From Ostrinia nubilalis (lineage: Eukaryota; Arthropoda; Insecta; Lepidoptera; Crambidae), in assembly GCF_963855985.1 (NCBI RefSeq), contig NC_087109.1, positions 1,880,001 through 1,944,000 of the forward strand: 64,000 nucleotides of DNA, written 5' to 3'. Position numbers and translations under genes: made by a program. Positions within the stretch are counted from its first letter, which is position 1. The number at the start of each line of letters is the position of its first letter. Shown piece by piece: positions 54,876 to 64,000 of the stretch. The notes under the pieces were generated by a model. It did no database searches, was not told where the DNA came from, and saw only the letters and a list, made by a program, of their open reading frames with translations.

Positions 54876-55499
54876 GAACGTCCTTTTGTCTTTAAATTGG
54901 TTTCGCAATACCCTACAAGTAGAGGTCATCAATTTTAGCACATTTGTCATTTTCTAAGGCTTATGAAACTTCGGCCTAAGGACATCTTACCTGCATTTTT
55001 GCTACACAAATACAGCCTTTAAGACCTACCAATAAGATGCTTTTTATATTAGATTTACAGAATAATTGTGATGATTCGAATGATGATCATAAGTATGTTG
55101 CATTATCTTGATTAAAATAATCAGTGTCATTTTGGTTGACATAATAAAATTGTGATTGAATTGTCCGTTATTATTTACAGCATTAGTATTTGGTACCCAC
55201 TAAAATAGCTCTTAATACAACTATGCTACTGCTTAGTTTAGGTTAATCGATTGAGGTTGTCATCCGTACTAAATTATTTTAATAATTTAAGGAGCGATAA
55301 CAATCGTCTTTAAAGTTGTAATAAAATAGAAATTGTAGAACTTGCTCTACATTTTTTTTTTCGCACAAATTGAAATACAGGATTAATGTTAAAGTTTTGA
55401 TAAAGTTAAGTAGGGTAGGTATACACAACTATAAATTATACTCGTAGAGCAAATGTGATACCTCTAAACTTTTTAATTAATCAGCAATTTGCTCTATAT

Positions 55500-55572
55500 T
55501 ACTTCGTTCGTTCCTTCGTTTCTGCCAAAAGACGTCCACTGCTTTACAAAGGCCTCCCCCAAGGATTACATC
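55500..55572 (-). mobile_element. RTE-like tail, (GTTC)n family
   Basis: CTTCGTTCGTTCCTTCGTTT, then AAAAGACGTCCACTGCTTTA and CAAAGGCCTCCCCCAAGGAT. Confidence 0.7.
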
Positions 55573-56212
55573 ACTTATCAGCTTCAATTTCAGTTCAATT
55601 GAACTTATCAAGTAGGTTAAATAAAAAGTAGGCCATTTCAAAAGTTTTCAGCAAATTGAATCGCAAAATTGCTATCGACTGTAAATTAATTCTATTTTTT
55701 GTAGGATGTATTTAGTTTTATGCCTTTGCCTTAAAAAACTTAATTAAAAAGTTACGCTGTTCGGGTATGTTTGAATTAGTGTTGTACGCATGCATTGTAG
55801 GCAGTTGATAAAATCGGTTCATTAAAATTTTCAATAGGCTGACTTATCGCGATTTCCCACGTCACTGTCAGATTGAATTGTCAACATTGTGCTTTTTATT
55901 AAGTTGTCATTCACCCAATCTAAGTAATGATTATTTTTTATGGAGAATATTTCCTCATCGCTCGAAAAGGAAGTTATGATCAAATCTTTTTTGCAATGAG
56001 TAGTTGATATTAATGCATAATACGCATGCAATACGTATATTATGCATGCGATGACTTTTACAGATTAAAATCAATCACTTTTAGTAGCTTAATAAATACT
56101 TTTTTTATTTTATCTCCATGAATAATTATTATTGTGTACAATAATTTAAATTCAATTTAAGTTATTAAAATGTACCTATTTAAAATACAATTTTAGATAT
56201 TAAACTAAAATT

Positions 56213-56475
56213 TCATAAATCACTGACCTTGTTCAAAATAAATGCCGGTACTGTGTTTAAAAAACCGCAAACCAACTGCAAACCACAACACTGGTCACTG
56301 CGAAAATCCGAATAAAGAACACTATTCGAAAAAAAGATGTCACTTTTTTTTAAAACACTGACTTTATAAGCGGCCTGCACCAAACGCGAAAGGAGAATGC
56401 ACGCGCGCAAACAATATACCACGCTTATAACCCATGCCAAAGGTTCACCCTCCACTACACTTTGACCTTTCGTTT
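56213..56475 (-). promoter_or_regulatory. Possible promoter and non-coding first exon
   Basis: On the minus strand a GC/CpG-richer block (GCGTGGTATATTGTTTGCGC) precedes CTTATAAAG (TATA-like, about 56370) and several CAGTG-type initiator-like words; about 150 nt later AACAAG is followed by GTCAGTGA, a possible donor. The next exon is unknown; the gene in the right orientation downstream is the ZP gene, over 21 kb away. Confidence 0.22.
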
Positions 56476-57100
56476 CTAAACGCAGTTCCTATAACAGAGG
56501 TCACATTACGCTGGCCGTACATCGGGGGGGTACAAATTAATGAAGTTTTGGTAATTAGCAAGAATAAAATACTCTTACTAGAGTTGCGTAAAATCACAAT
56601 GCGACCGAAGGTTGCCTATTGAGACGTCTCTAAAACAGATTTCACAGTACATAATTGATAGTTTGATACATCGAAGGTTTACGCGAACGTTACATTGTGA
56701 AGAATGTTCCATTGGTGTAGCAATTTATGTTTATTTGCTCCTTAATTATCAATTAAGAGATGGTTAATGACGATTTGGCCATTTATTGGGGTTTTACAGC
56801 CAATAAAAGATAAATGTTGCAAAATGCTTTGAGGTTTTATCTGAAAAAATAATAATTTATGATTTATCACATTTTTGGATTCGCATTAAAAATGTTTTGC
56901 GCATATTTTTATTATAATTATATTAGTCTTTCTAGGTTTTTTCGCGTCATTTTTCCTCAAAATATAGATTTGTATCATTAATTTACTTACAAAGACCCAA
57001 GATTTAGGACCTATTGGATTTAGGACTACCATTTTGATACAAAACCAAAAAGCAATAATAATAATTAATAATAATTTAATCGACCCCAGAACCAATCCAA

Positions 57101-57280
57101 TGAGGGTTTTCGCGAATGAAAAATCCGCCAGATGGCAATACGTAGACGCGAGGTCCAAATGCTGCATGATTGGTTATTTTTGACATGACATTGACAGATA
57201 TGTCAAAATCCACCAATCACGCAGCAGTCAGACCCCACATCCACGCCATCTAGCGGATCTTTCGTGTGCGAAAACCCTCA
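57101..57280. mobile_element. 180-bp MITE, TGAGGGTTTTCGC termini
   Basis: TGAGGGTTTTCGC and GCGAAAACCCTCA are perfectly inverted. The inner arms (CGCCAGATGGC / GCCATCTAGCG; GCATGATTGG / CCAATCACGC) keep pairing, so much of the element is a hairpin. Confidence 0.85.
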
Positions 57281-57351
57281 TTATCTCGACTCAATCATTC
57301 AACAACCTATAGAGCCATTATTTAAGAAAAGAATATATTTTATGTTTATTA

Positions 57352-57428
57352 ATTGACCCGACCAGGAATTGAACCCGGTATACTGCGTGAGTGCTAACTT
57401 ACCGCGCCACTACTCCATCGCGCTCGAA
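57352..57428 (-). repeat. tRNA-like SINE head
   Basis: Minus: TGGAGTAGTGGCGCGGTAAG (A box) and ACCGGGTTCAATTCCTGGTC (B box). It lacks a clean acceptor stem, so it is called SINE, not tRNA. Confidence 0.5.
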
Positions 57429-57517
57429 TCATCCGCGTTCATTGTACAGTCAGCGTCAAATAATTCGTGACACCCAAAGTAGCCAGTAAGTTCGCAACAC
57501 GTCTATGTTACTACAAC

Positions 57518-57712
57518 TAGCGGCCGCCCGCGACTTCGTACGCGTGGATCCCGTTTTACGCCCTTAGGGATGGAGTTTCGTAAAATCCTTTCTTAGCGGA
57601 TGCCTACGTCATAACATCTACCTGCTTGCCTTTCAGCCCGATCCGTCCAGTGGTTTGGGCTGTGCGTTGATAGATCACTATGTCAGTCAGTCAGTCACCT
57701 TTGAGTTATTGT
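57518..57712 (+). repeat. Dispersed repeat R4, nested copy
   Basis: CTAGCGGCCGCCCGCGACTT, CGTGGATCCCGTTTTACGCC and GATCCGTCCAGTGGTTTGGG, ending (GTCA)n CCTTTGAGTTAT. Confidence 0.8.
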
Positions 57713-57718
57713 AATTTA

Positions 57719-57904
57719 TACAGGGTGGAAACGATAAGTGATCTCACCCGATTATTTCTAAATTATACAAGATATCGAAAAACTGGTTACTGATCCTGAA
57801 AGTGCTTCACAAGCTCTTTCAAACGGTACTAATAATAGGTTACAGAATATACTGGAACTATCCTAAAATTCAATGTTTCCAATGGAATCGTTTCCACCCT
57901 GTAG
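57719..57904. mobile_element. MITE with TACAGGGTGGAAACGAT ends
   Basis: TACAGGGTGGAAACGAT and ATCGTTTCCACCCTGTA are perfect 17-base inverted repeats; 186 bp. Directly follows the R4 copy. Confidence 0.85.
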
Positions 57905-58276
57905 ATTGGAATAAGGTTGTTTTGTCAACTTTTTGGTCACTTTGGATGTCACGAACCATTTGAGGCTGACTGTACATAATGACGTGACAAAGCAGCAATA
58001 GGCTGTACATTTTACGGTTTATTCTAGTAGTGACTTGTCATCTTCTTACATAATAATACCGAGCTTCGTAGGCAGTTTGAAAGCTACAGTAAAAGCTTTA
58101 TATGATGTTTAAGTACTTATTATGTTTCTTACCATATGACCTTTATTGTAAGCTTTGGCATAGTTTACAGCCAATTTCAGAATAGAACTGCCAATTCTAG
58201 AGCTTCTGTTTCATTCATTCATTTAGTTCAATTTTCTGTAAGTACTTATGTATAGTAACAGAATACATACATTTAA

Positions 58277-58610
58277 CCGCCTCTGTGGTCTAGTGGTAAG
58301 ACCACCTGCTTCAGACGCAGAGGTCCCGGATTCGATTCCGAGTGGGGGCAGATTTTTCTGTTCGGTTTGGTTAGTGTTAGGGCTTGTTCTAAGTCCGCCT
58401 GGCTAGCTACCACTATCCTACCTAAGTCTGTCGCCATAACAACAATGTTAACAGCATTGTTGTGTTCCGCCAGTTAGAGGTAAGATAGCTAGTTCCTCCG
58501 TGGTTGAGGATTCCGGGTGAAGCTCGCTTCCACCTTCGGCCTGATCGTCACTTTCCATCAGGTGAGATACAGGCCAAGAGCTTCCTCGTTGTGTATAAAA
58601 AAAACACACA
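58277..58610 (+). repeat. tRNA-derived SINE S2, full copy
   Basis: Head GCCTCTGTGGTCTAGTGGTA (A box), loop CTTCAGAC with a CAG anticodon-like triplet, and GATTCGATTCCGAGTGGGGG (B box). The body holds TTCCTCCGTGGTTGAGGATT and CTTCCACCTTCGGCCTGATC and ends in an A-rich tail. Body shared with 13250-13410. Confidence 0.85.
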
Positions 58611-58614
58611 ATTC

Positions 58615-59854
58615 AGTTTATCAACCAATAAGTCTCTTACGAGTAGAAAGCACATGAAACAGAGCAGTTTAACACAAAAAACCGTGCCTGGAGTACATAC
58701 GGATCTGTAAAACCTATAAATAGGTAGGTAATAAGGACTACGGGTGTCTATGGGCGACGGTATCACTTACCATCAGGTGATCCATCTGGTCGTTTGCCTC
58801 CTGTTCTATTAAAAAAATATTGAAAAAGTATTAATTATCTAAGTATGTACCTACATTTTAAGGAAGCCTCCCAGGCGTTTCTATTAAGTAGGCCGAACTA
58901 TGTAGTTATGTACTACGCCTGAAGTTTGGGATTCGATCCTACACAATTTAAGATATTTTTTATAAGTAGGTGTCTAATTTTTTGTCTGTTTTTTATAAAC
59001 AGCTAAAGGACAGATGCTAGTTAATAATGGAGGTTGACGGTAAAGGTCACGGATCGTTTAATTGTTATCAATTAATCGTAAAGTTAACTTACACGTTAAA
59101 CCTATTAAGCAGTTAAATATTTTGTAACAATCACTACTGGTATTGATTATTTTTCCCACCTTTTAATATCATTGAATTTGAATTAATATCGTGGATTTTT
59201 TGAAAATTCCAGAAGAGACAAAATAAGGTTTTCTAGCGGCATTTCAAACCTGAAATAGCTAAGTAGGTAGTTTGTATTAAGTAACGTATTTTGAAACGCT
59301 GAAAACTCGACTGAAACTCTATCATCTTCATTTATTGAAACAACAAATCCATCAAAAATAACCTGTTAGTAATGTCTTTTATCTTTACGGGTAACTTACA
59401 ATACCGTTGACAAAAAATATACTCGTAATTGGATCTCTATATTTTCTTGGCGGGGAAGTGAAAATTAAATGACATCAGGCAGTTGTGTTTTGTTATTAAT
59501 TCCTGCATAACCCATTGAAGGAAAATTAAAAAGCAACGTACCTTTATATCCTTCAAGAAGTCTGCGTGAGGCCTCTTCTTAGTGCCACATATTAGTAAGT
59601 AAAAAAAGAGAGCTTTTAATGCACGTATCGATAATACTTGTAATAATCGAGTAAATCCATCGCGTGCACAGATACATAATTCGATTACCGATATATCGAG
59701 TTTCCAATAAACACCGTGGATAATAAAGCTGTTGGTTTAGAGTTTTAGATAAGTGAAAGTGAATCGATAGTTTTGCGAATAATTTTTGAATAATTTTAAG
59801 ATGTGATGTCATTTCTATTGAATGCACCAAGCAACGTTACGGTACGTTGTGTAG
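58615..59854. other. Intergenic DNA, 58.6-59.85 kb
   Basis: AT-rich; a SINE-like scrap GGTATCACTTACCATCAGGT at 58760. No supported exon. Confidence 0.4.
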
Positions 59855-60000
59855 CTAAGGTTGTCCACTAATAAAAACCCGACCAGTGAAGGTCAAGTTT
59901 GTCCCGGGGGAAAGTTAAACTATCATTGGACCCCCAATGAAATTAATCAGAAGAACATAGGAGGATTTCGAAGTCAAGGTTCGACTTTCCTCCATCAGTT
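59855..60000 (+). repeat. Dispersed repeat R2, copy
   Basis: GACCAGTGAAGGTCAAGTTT, GTCCCGGGGGAAAGTTAAAC and TTAATCAGAAGAACATAGGA. Confidence 0.7.
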
Positions 60001-60110
60001 GGCCTACTTAGGCCCAGTTTTTTGATTCATAGTTAAAATAACCAATTGTTACATTTTGCTACTAATGGTTCTATCTCAGAAAGAGATCTGAGATAGGATA
60101 CGCGCCATGA

Positions 60111-60262
60111 TTAACGCCCGTAATCACAAAAATTACTATGAGTGAGTCACAGTGCGCGTGGACGCACAGGGTGACATACGAACCAATCACAGAGCTCTAT
60201 TCAACGCTGTGCGTTCGATTTGCTGCTTCAATTAAGCAAGTATCGGTGAATACGGGCGTAAA
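60111..60262. mobile_element. MITE of AACGCCCGTATTCACAAA family, copy 2
   Basis: TTAACGCCCGTAATCACAAA and GGTGAATACGGGCGTAA inverted; CAGTGCGCGTGGACGCACAG core as in the 49858 copy. Confidence 0.82.
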
Positions 60263-60354
60263 TCTTATCGACGATTTTAGACGAAAAATGTATGCTTATC
60301 TTACAAAATCAATAAATTCTTATCGTGGCGCGCATCCTAGGCCTACATGACGAT

Positions 60355-60560
60355 TTTCATATAAATCTTTAAAAGCGAAAGGTCACTGATTGACTGACTG
60401 ACTCACTCACTCATTACGAAATCTCAGATACTACAAGTGCAAATTTTGCATGGGGGTTCCTTTTAGAACGTAGATGCTCACTAAGACGGGATTTTGCAAA
60501 ATTCAACTCTTAAGGGGGTAAAACGGGATCCACGCGTACGAAGTCGCGGGCGGCCGCTAG
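60355..60560 (-). repeat. Dispersed repeat R4-related, reverse copy
   Basis: (GACT)n near 60390, TTTTGCATGGGGGTTCCTTT, ACGGGATCCACGCGTACGAA and GTCGCGGGCGGCCGCTAGT. Same arrangement as 17340-17516. Confidence 0.75.
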
Positions 60561-61079
60561 TCTTTAATATTTTTTTAATACACTTTTACTATTTAATTAG
60601 CATTGTGCGGTAATCTAACGTTAGTTTAGTTACATCTTCAGTTAATTATTATACAAATATTCAAATAAGTCTAGTATCCGGTTCTTAATACCCGTGGTTA
60701 ATACCTAGATAATAATCTAAACTTTACGCAATTTCACTTGAACCAGTGATCAATTCAGAATGTCCGTGGAAGCAAAAGAAATCATTTGCATATTTTTAGT
60801 AAATGCAATTTAATTATTTTCCTGAGACATAGTTATACAGTGATAAAAAATTACTGAAACAGAGACTTTTCAGTGATATCAACTTCATTTAAACAGTTAA
60901 GTACTTTTTGTACATTATAGTAATTTTTTGGCGATTTCCTAAAATTTCCTAATCACCATCTAAGGATCCACATTCGTCGGCTTTCATCAAATTGAAAAAA
61001 ATGTAGTATTTTCACTGAAAATATGAAAAATTTGCGTATCTTAGTTTGTACCAGTGTGTTAGTTACCGATTACCCAATA
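60561..61079. other. AT-rich intergenic DNA
   Basis: Nothing recognised on either strand. Confidence 0.4.
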
Positions 61080-61322
61080 CCTTTGAAAATAATAAATATC
61101 CTTGGACATTTTACACTGCGCCTCTAGTCGCAAACTAAGCAAAGCTTGTACTATGAGTACTAGACAACGGATATAAACATACTTAAATACTTTTTTTTAT
61201 AAATACATTCATATTATACACATTAAAATTCATCATTTCAATTTCTGCCCGGCCGGGAATCGAACCTGGGACCTCTCGGCATAGTAGTCCGTTCTGAACC
61301 ACTACACCAAACGGCCGACTAT
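61080..61322 (-). repeat. tRNA-derived SINE S1, copy 2
   Basis: Minus: GTCGGCCGTTTGGTGTAGTG, CCAGGTTCGATTCCCGGCCG, GGGCAGAAATTGAAATGATG, and body to AATAAATATCCTTGGACATT. Better preserved than 46830-47106. Confidence 0.83.
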
Positions 61323-61477
61323 GTCAACTATGGTTCCATGCATCAGACAATAATGTTCAAAATTGCATTTATTACAGCTGAGTACATGAATACGGTGCCA
61401 CATTGTTAACTTGTTGTGCTTTTATCTGAACATCAAACTAAATCTGCATTCTTCTGTCAGTAAGTATATAATTATGG

Positions 61478-61715
61478 CGTTACTGGCTTTCCGCCCGCGG
61501 CTTCGCCCACGTGGAGTTTTGTCTGTCACAGAAAAACTTTATCGCGCGGGTTCCTGTTTCAAAAACCGAGATAAAATCTATCCTTTGTCCTTTCCCGGGA
61601 CTCAAACTATCTCTATGTCAAATTTCATCAAAATCGGTTCAGTGGTTTAAGCGTGAAAGCAAAACAGACAGACAGACAGAGTTACTTTGGCATTTATAAT
61701 ATTATAGTATAGATA
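61478..61715 (+). repeat. Dispersed repeat R1, best copy
   Basis: CTGGCTTTCCGCCCGCGGCT, CACAGAAAAACTTTATCGCG, TCGGTTCAGTGGTTTAAGCG, (CAGA)n and TTATAATATTATAGTATAGA. Confidence 0.8.
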
Positions 61716-62059
61716 TCCGCCTCATATCATAACCTGCACAAGTGCACACTTAACCATTTCCTATGAACATTGTGCTTTGCCAGTTGGTTGAATCTTTTAC
61801 TCGCTAATTAAAATACTAGAGGCAATGCGTAATCAATCAAAACAAATTATATAACTAACGTATAACAGTAAGATGGTTACGGTGCACTTTAAGAAGGTAT
61901 CTATGGGTCGCTGAGGTCACAATTAATGTAATGATAATAGACGAAACTTTCATTTCAAAACATCTGAGGTTTAACTACTGGGATCGTATAGATAAGGAAT
62001 TTTTATTATGCATAAATTATTATTATTTAAAACTATCAATCCGTTTTGCACTAGAGGGA

Positions 62060-62215
62060 ATTCGAACCTTAATTTCGAACTCCTCCTTTGTTCTTCTGAT
62101 TAATTTCGTTGCGGGTCCAATGACAGTTTAACTTTCCCCCGGGACAAACTAAATCCTGGCTTCACAGGAGTTGCAGCGGTGGGAACGAAAGGTGGAAATA
62201 GTCCCGTTATAAAGA
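62060..62215 (-). repeat. Dispersed repeat R2, reverse copy
   Basis: CTTCTGATTAATTTCGTTGC, GTTTAACTTTCCCCCGGGAC and GGAGTTGCAGCGGTGGGAAC. Confidence 0.72.
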
Positions 62216-62455
62216 AAAAAATCCAAATTTATGTAGTTAGGGTGTTGGTAATTGTCTTAAAACCTCTTAGAGGCTATTGTTTAACACAGGATTTTATTTA
62301 CCTAATTGTATACCGTACATTCTTCCTTGTAAATTATCGTAGATTTCATAATTGAGGCAATGACAAACAAACGCGCACTTTCACAGTCGGTGCGCAAATA
62401 GTTATCGGCGTTAGAGTATTTAGCGTATTCTATATTACGCATCTATGCTCTAAAC

Positions 62456-62673
62456 CAGCGGTTCCCAAACTTATTTTGTCTACTGCCCACTTTGAGAATA
62501 AATTCTTTTTAGCGCCCCCATTTGTAGTCGAGAGTCGAGTGCTCAGTCGGTATCTGAGAGTCCTCCTAGTAAATGACGCCTCCCAAGCCTCTACACAACG
62601 TCCCATTTTTTTTCTGGGTCTCTTACCGCCCCCTTTAAGCCTGCAGCGTTATCGCCCACTTTGGGAAAGACTG
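62456..62673. mobile_element. hAT MITE, 218 bp (8-bp TSD)
   Basis: Perfect target duplication CTCTAAAC at 62448-62455 and 62674-62681. Ends CAGCGGTTCCCAAACTT and TTTGGGAAAGACTG are roughly inverted; subterminal CTGCCCACTTTG / CGCCCACTTTG. Confidence 0.85.
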
Positions 62674-62759
62674 CTCTAAACTCTATGAGACCACGTAAAA
62701 GCCAAAGCGCACGATGCGATGCGGCGCGGTGCGACGCCGGAGCGGTGTCGCTGCGTCCT

Positions 62760-62942
62760 CTAAGAGTAGGCGCACACCGTTGATTTTTAGTTGGCCGATA
62801 GTTGTGCCCGATTTTAAATTGTATGAAGAATCGGCCAAATCGAATCGGCGTAGTGTGCGCACTCCCATACATGCCCATACTGATCAACTGCCCGACTAAA
62901 CTATCGGCCGACGAAAAATCAACGGTGTGCGCCTACTCTTAG
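62760..62942. mobile_element. 183-bp MITE with perfect 29-bp TIRs
   Basis: CTAAGAGTAGGCGCACACCG and its continuation are exactly inverted at the right end; TA lies at both boundaries (AGAGTAGGCG as terminus). The interior GGCCGATAGTT / AACTATCGGCC pairs as well. Looks recently inserted. Confidence 0.88.
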
Positions 62943-62974
62943 GCCCGGTTTCCAGCAGCAGCTGTTGTAGAACT

Positions 62975-63290
62975 GCCCATTCATAAATTCAAAGCACTTA
63001 TTGAAAGTACCTGAATGAAAAAGGGCTACTATAAAGTCGATGATTATTTAAAAGATAAAAATGTTTGTAATGCTTAACTGCTTTATAGCTCGCATAAATA
63101 TTTATAACTATGTACATTTTAAAGTCTGTAAACCCTTGAAAAAGAGGCTGACAATAGTGACTGAGTTTCTTGCGCTGCTTCTTCTCAGCACTGGCCCATT
63201 TATTGTCCCGAAGCAGTAGTAGGGTTATTACTGGGACGTGTAAAAGTGCTTTACAAAAGCCTATTTGCATAAATAAATGAGTTTTATGAG
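62975..63290 (+). mobile_element. CR1/Jockey-type LINE 3' end
   Basis: Decayed frame VELPIHKFKALIEST then MKKGYYKVDDYLKDK and stop, followed by GACTGAGTTTCTTGCGCTGC and GGGACGTGTAAAAGTGCTTT. Same family as 49145-49651. Confidence 0.82.
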
Positions 63291-63299
63291 TAGGCTCGA

Positions 63300-63650
63300 A
63301 GCAAGCGAAGCTCTCCGCTCCGCACCGCGCCACTCCCGCTGTCAAATTCTTTATCAAAATTAGTCTGCCCGACACTTCTCCGCTGCCCTGCGTGCCCAAA
63401 CAACTGCACGCAGGAATATTTAATGAAGGCTTTTGACAACGCCACTCTTGTACCGGAGTTTTGGGCTGACACTGTGTAAGTTTGTGGTCGACACGACAAG
63501 AAGAATACTTCTCCGCTCCGCCTTGGTGGAAAGCCTTACAGCCTTACTTGGCGGGCACACGAGCGGTGCGCCGCGATACCGTGAAAAACTTTGTGGTGCG
63601 GCGCCGCAACGCATCGTGTGCTTTGGCTCTAACAAGCACTTCTTCAGGCT
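63300..63650. repeat. GC-rich repeat-like stretch
   Basis: CGCAACGCATCGTGTGCTTT (63604-63623) is inverted with mismatches at 62702-62725 (AGCGCACGATGCGATGCGGC). Open frames on both strands reflect base composition. Family unknown. Confidence 0.4.
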
Positions 63651-63912
63651 TTACATTTTGTTTGCAAACTCGCTACTATTACCACTATATAAGATACCAA
63701 TGTATAGGTTAACCTGTGCTCATATCGTACTGCGTACGCTAATGTAATGTTGTCAATATTGCTTACGAGTTTCAGAAATAAATATGTCCTTATTTTGTAA
63801 AGTAAATAATACTATATTCTGACCGCAATCTCTATCGTATGCACGTCTCACCTTATTTAACACCGCAATCATTTACTTTTAATATTAACACAAGAAATTA
63901 TGGGTTCATAAT

Positions 63913-64000
63913 AGAGATGGGCCGACTAGTCGCCGACTAGTCGGGAAAGCCGACTATTCGGCATCATTTGTAGTCGGCCGACTAGTGACGACTATTCGGC
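63913..64000. mobile_element. hAT-like element end with CGACTAGTCGG clusters (cut by window)
   Basis: AGAGATGGGCCGACTAGTCG is a hAT-like terminus, then five or more GCCGACTA(G/T)TCGG palindromes within 85 bases. Continues past the right edge. Confidence 0.6.

Larger units (their letters stand above)
57444..57978. mobile_element. MITE with TGTACAGTCAGC ends, carrying two insertions
   Basis: TGTACAGTCAGCGTCAAATA with TTCGTGACA and CCAAAGT at the left is inverted at 57937-57977 (TGTCACGAACCATTTGAGGC, TGACTGTACA). Between them lie an R4 repeat and another MITE. Confidence 0.78.

Noticed and set aside
58277..58348. Functional tRNA gene
   Set aside because: Acceptor stem has several G-U pairs, the type II arm expected for its anticodon is missing, and it continues into a SINE body shared with 13250-13410.
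59524..59580. Possible minus-strand mini-exon ending AAG before GTACGT (CGTKKRPHADFLKDIK)
   Set aside because: Only 16 codons are open, no acceptor of normal quality or start codon fits, and no neighbouring exon was found.
62591..63747. Several overlapping frames on both strands
   Set aside because: They coincide with a hAT MITE, a perfect-TIR MITE, a LINE tail and a GC-rich repeat.

Overview
This window is lepidopteran (moth or butterfly) nuclear DNA. The evidence is intron-bearing genes with GT/AG junctions and AT-rich introns, plus a dense population of repeat families typical of Lepidoptera: RTE C-terminal tails ending in (GATGAT)n, a second RTE-like family ending in (GTTC)n, CR1/Jockey-type 3' ends, tRNA-derived SINEs, mariner, Tc1, hAT and many MITEs. 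The host genes I could build are all on the minus strand. The large majority of the window is non-coding and transposon-derived.  Layout. 1-5050: two tandem copies of a composite unit (palindrome, array of 121-bp repeats, antisense Jockey-type reverse-transcriptase fragment) closed by a third palindrome. 5723-11147: six exons of a trehalose/sugar-transporter-like gene (gene A, 269 codons seen), whose last exons are not found before the left window edge. 14092-22184: a complete nine-exon paralogue (gene B, 481 aa). The two lie head to tail, share most intron positions and look like a tandem duplication. 22.8-27 kb: nested hAT/MITE elements and a 1.6-kb fold-back Tc1 derivative. 28.0-29.0 kb: an inverted-repeat element ending about 30 bp after the stop codon of the next gene. 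29058-34825: a two-exon gene for a secreted or membrane ZP-domain protein (526 aa) with a signal peptide, a (Y)QPSQP-repeat region, a ZP module, a furin-type site and a C-terminal membrane segment. 34.97-35.17 kb: a palindromic MITE just upstream of its start. 35-64 kb: no confident host gene; it holds a dead mariner, hAT MITEs with perfect 8-bp target duplications, SINEs, non-LTR tails, one orphan exon-like reading frame (43454-43683) and a possible promoter/first exon (about 56.2-56.5 kb, minus strand).  Function. Genes A and B are predicted 12-TM major-facilitator carriers, probably for sugars, although the seventh-helix QLS signature of true sugar porters is not recognisable. The ZP protein probably belongs to the apical extracellular matrix/cuticle family. 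Nothing suggests that the transporters and the ZP gene work together; they are simply neighbours.  The most unusual signal is the set of three long palindromes at 1-208, 1988-2250 and 4808-5050. At five sites where the copies differ, the two arms of each palindrome match each other, so the arms co-vary. All coordinates come from reading splice sites and repeats by eye; no alignment or database search was run.
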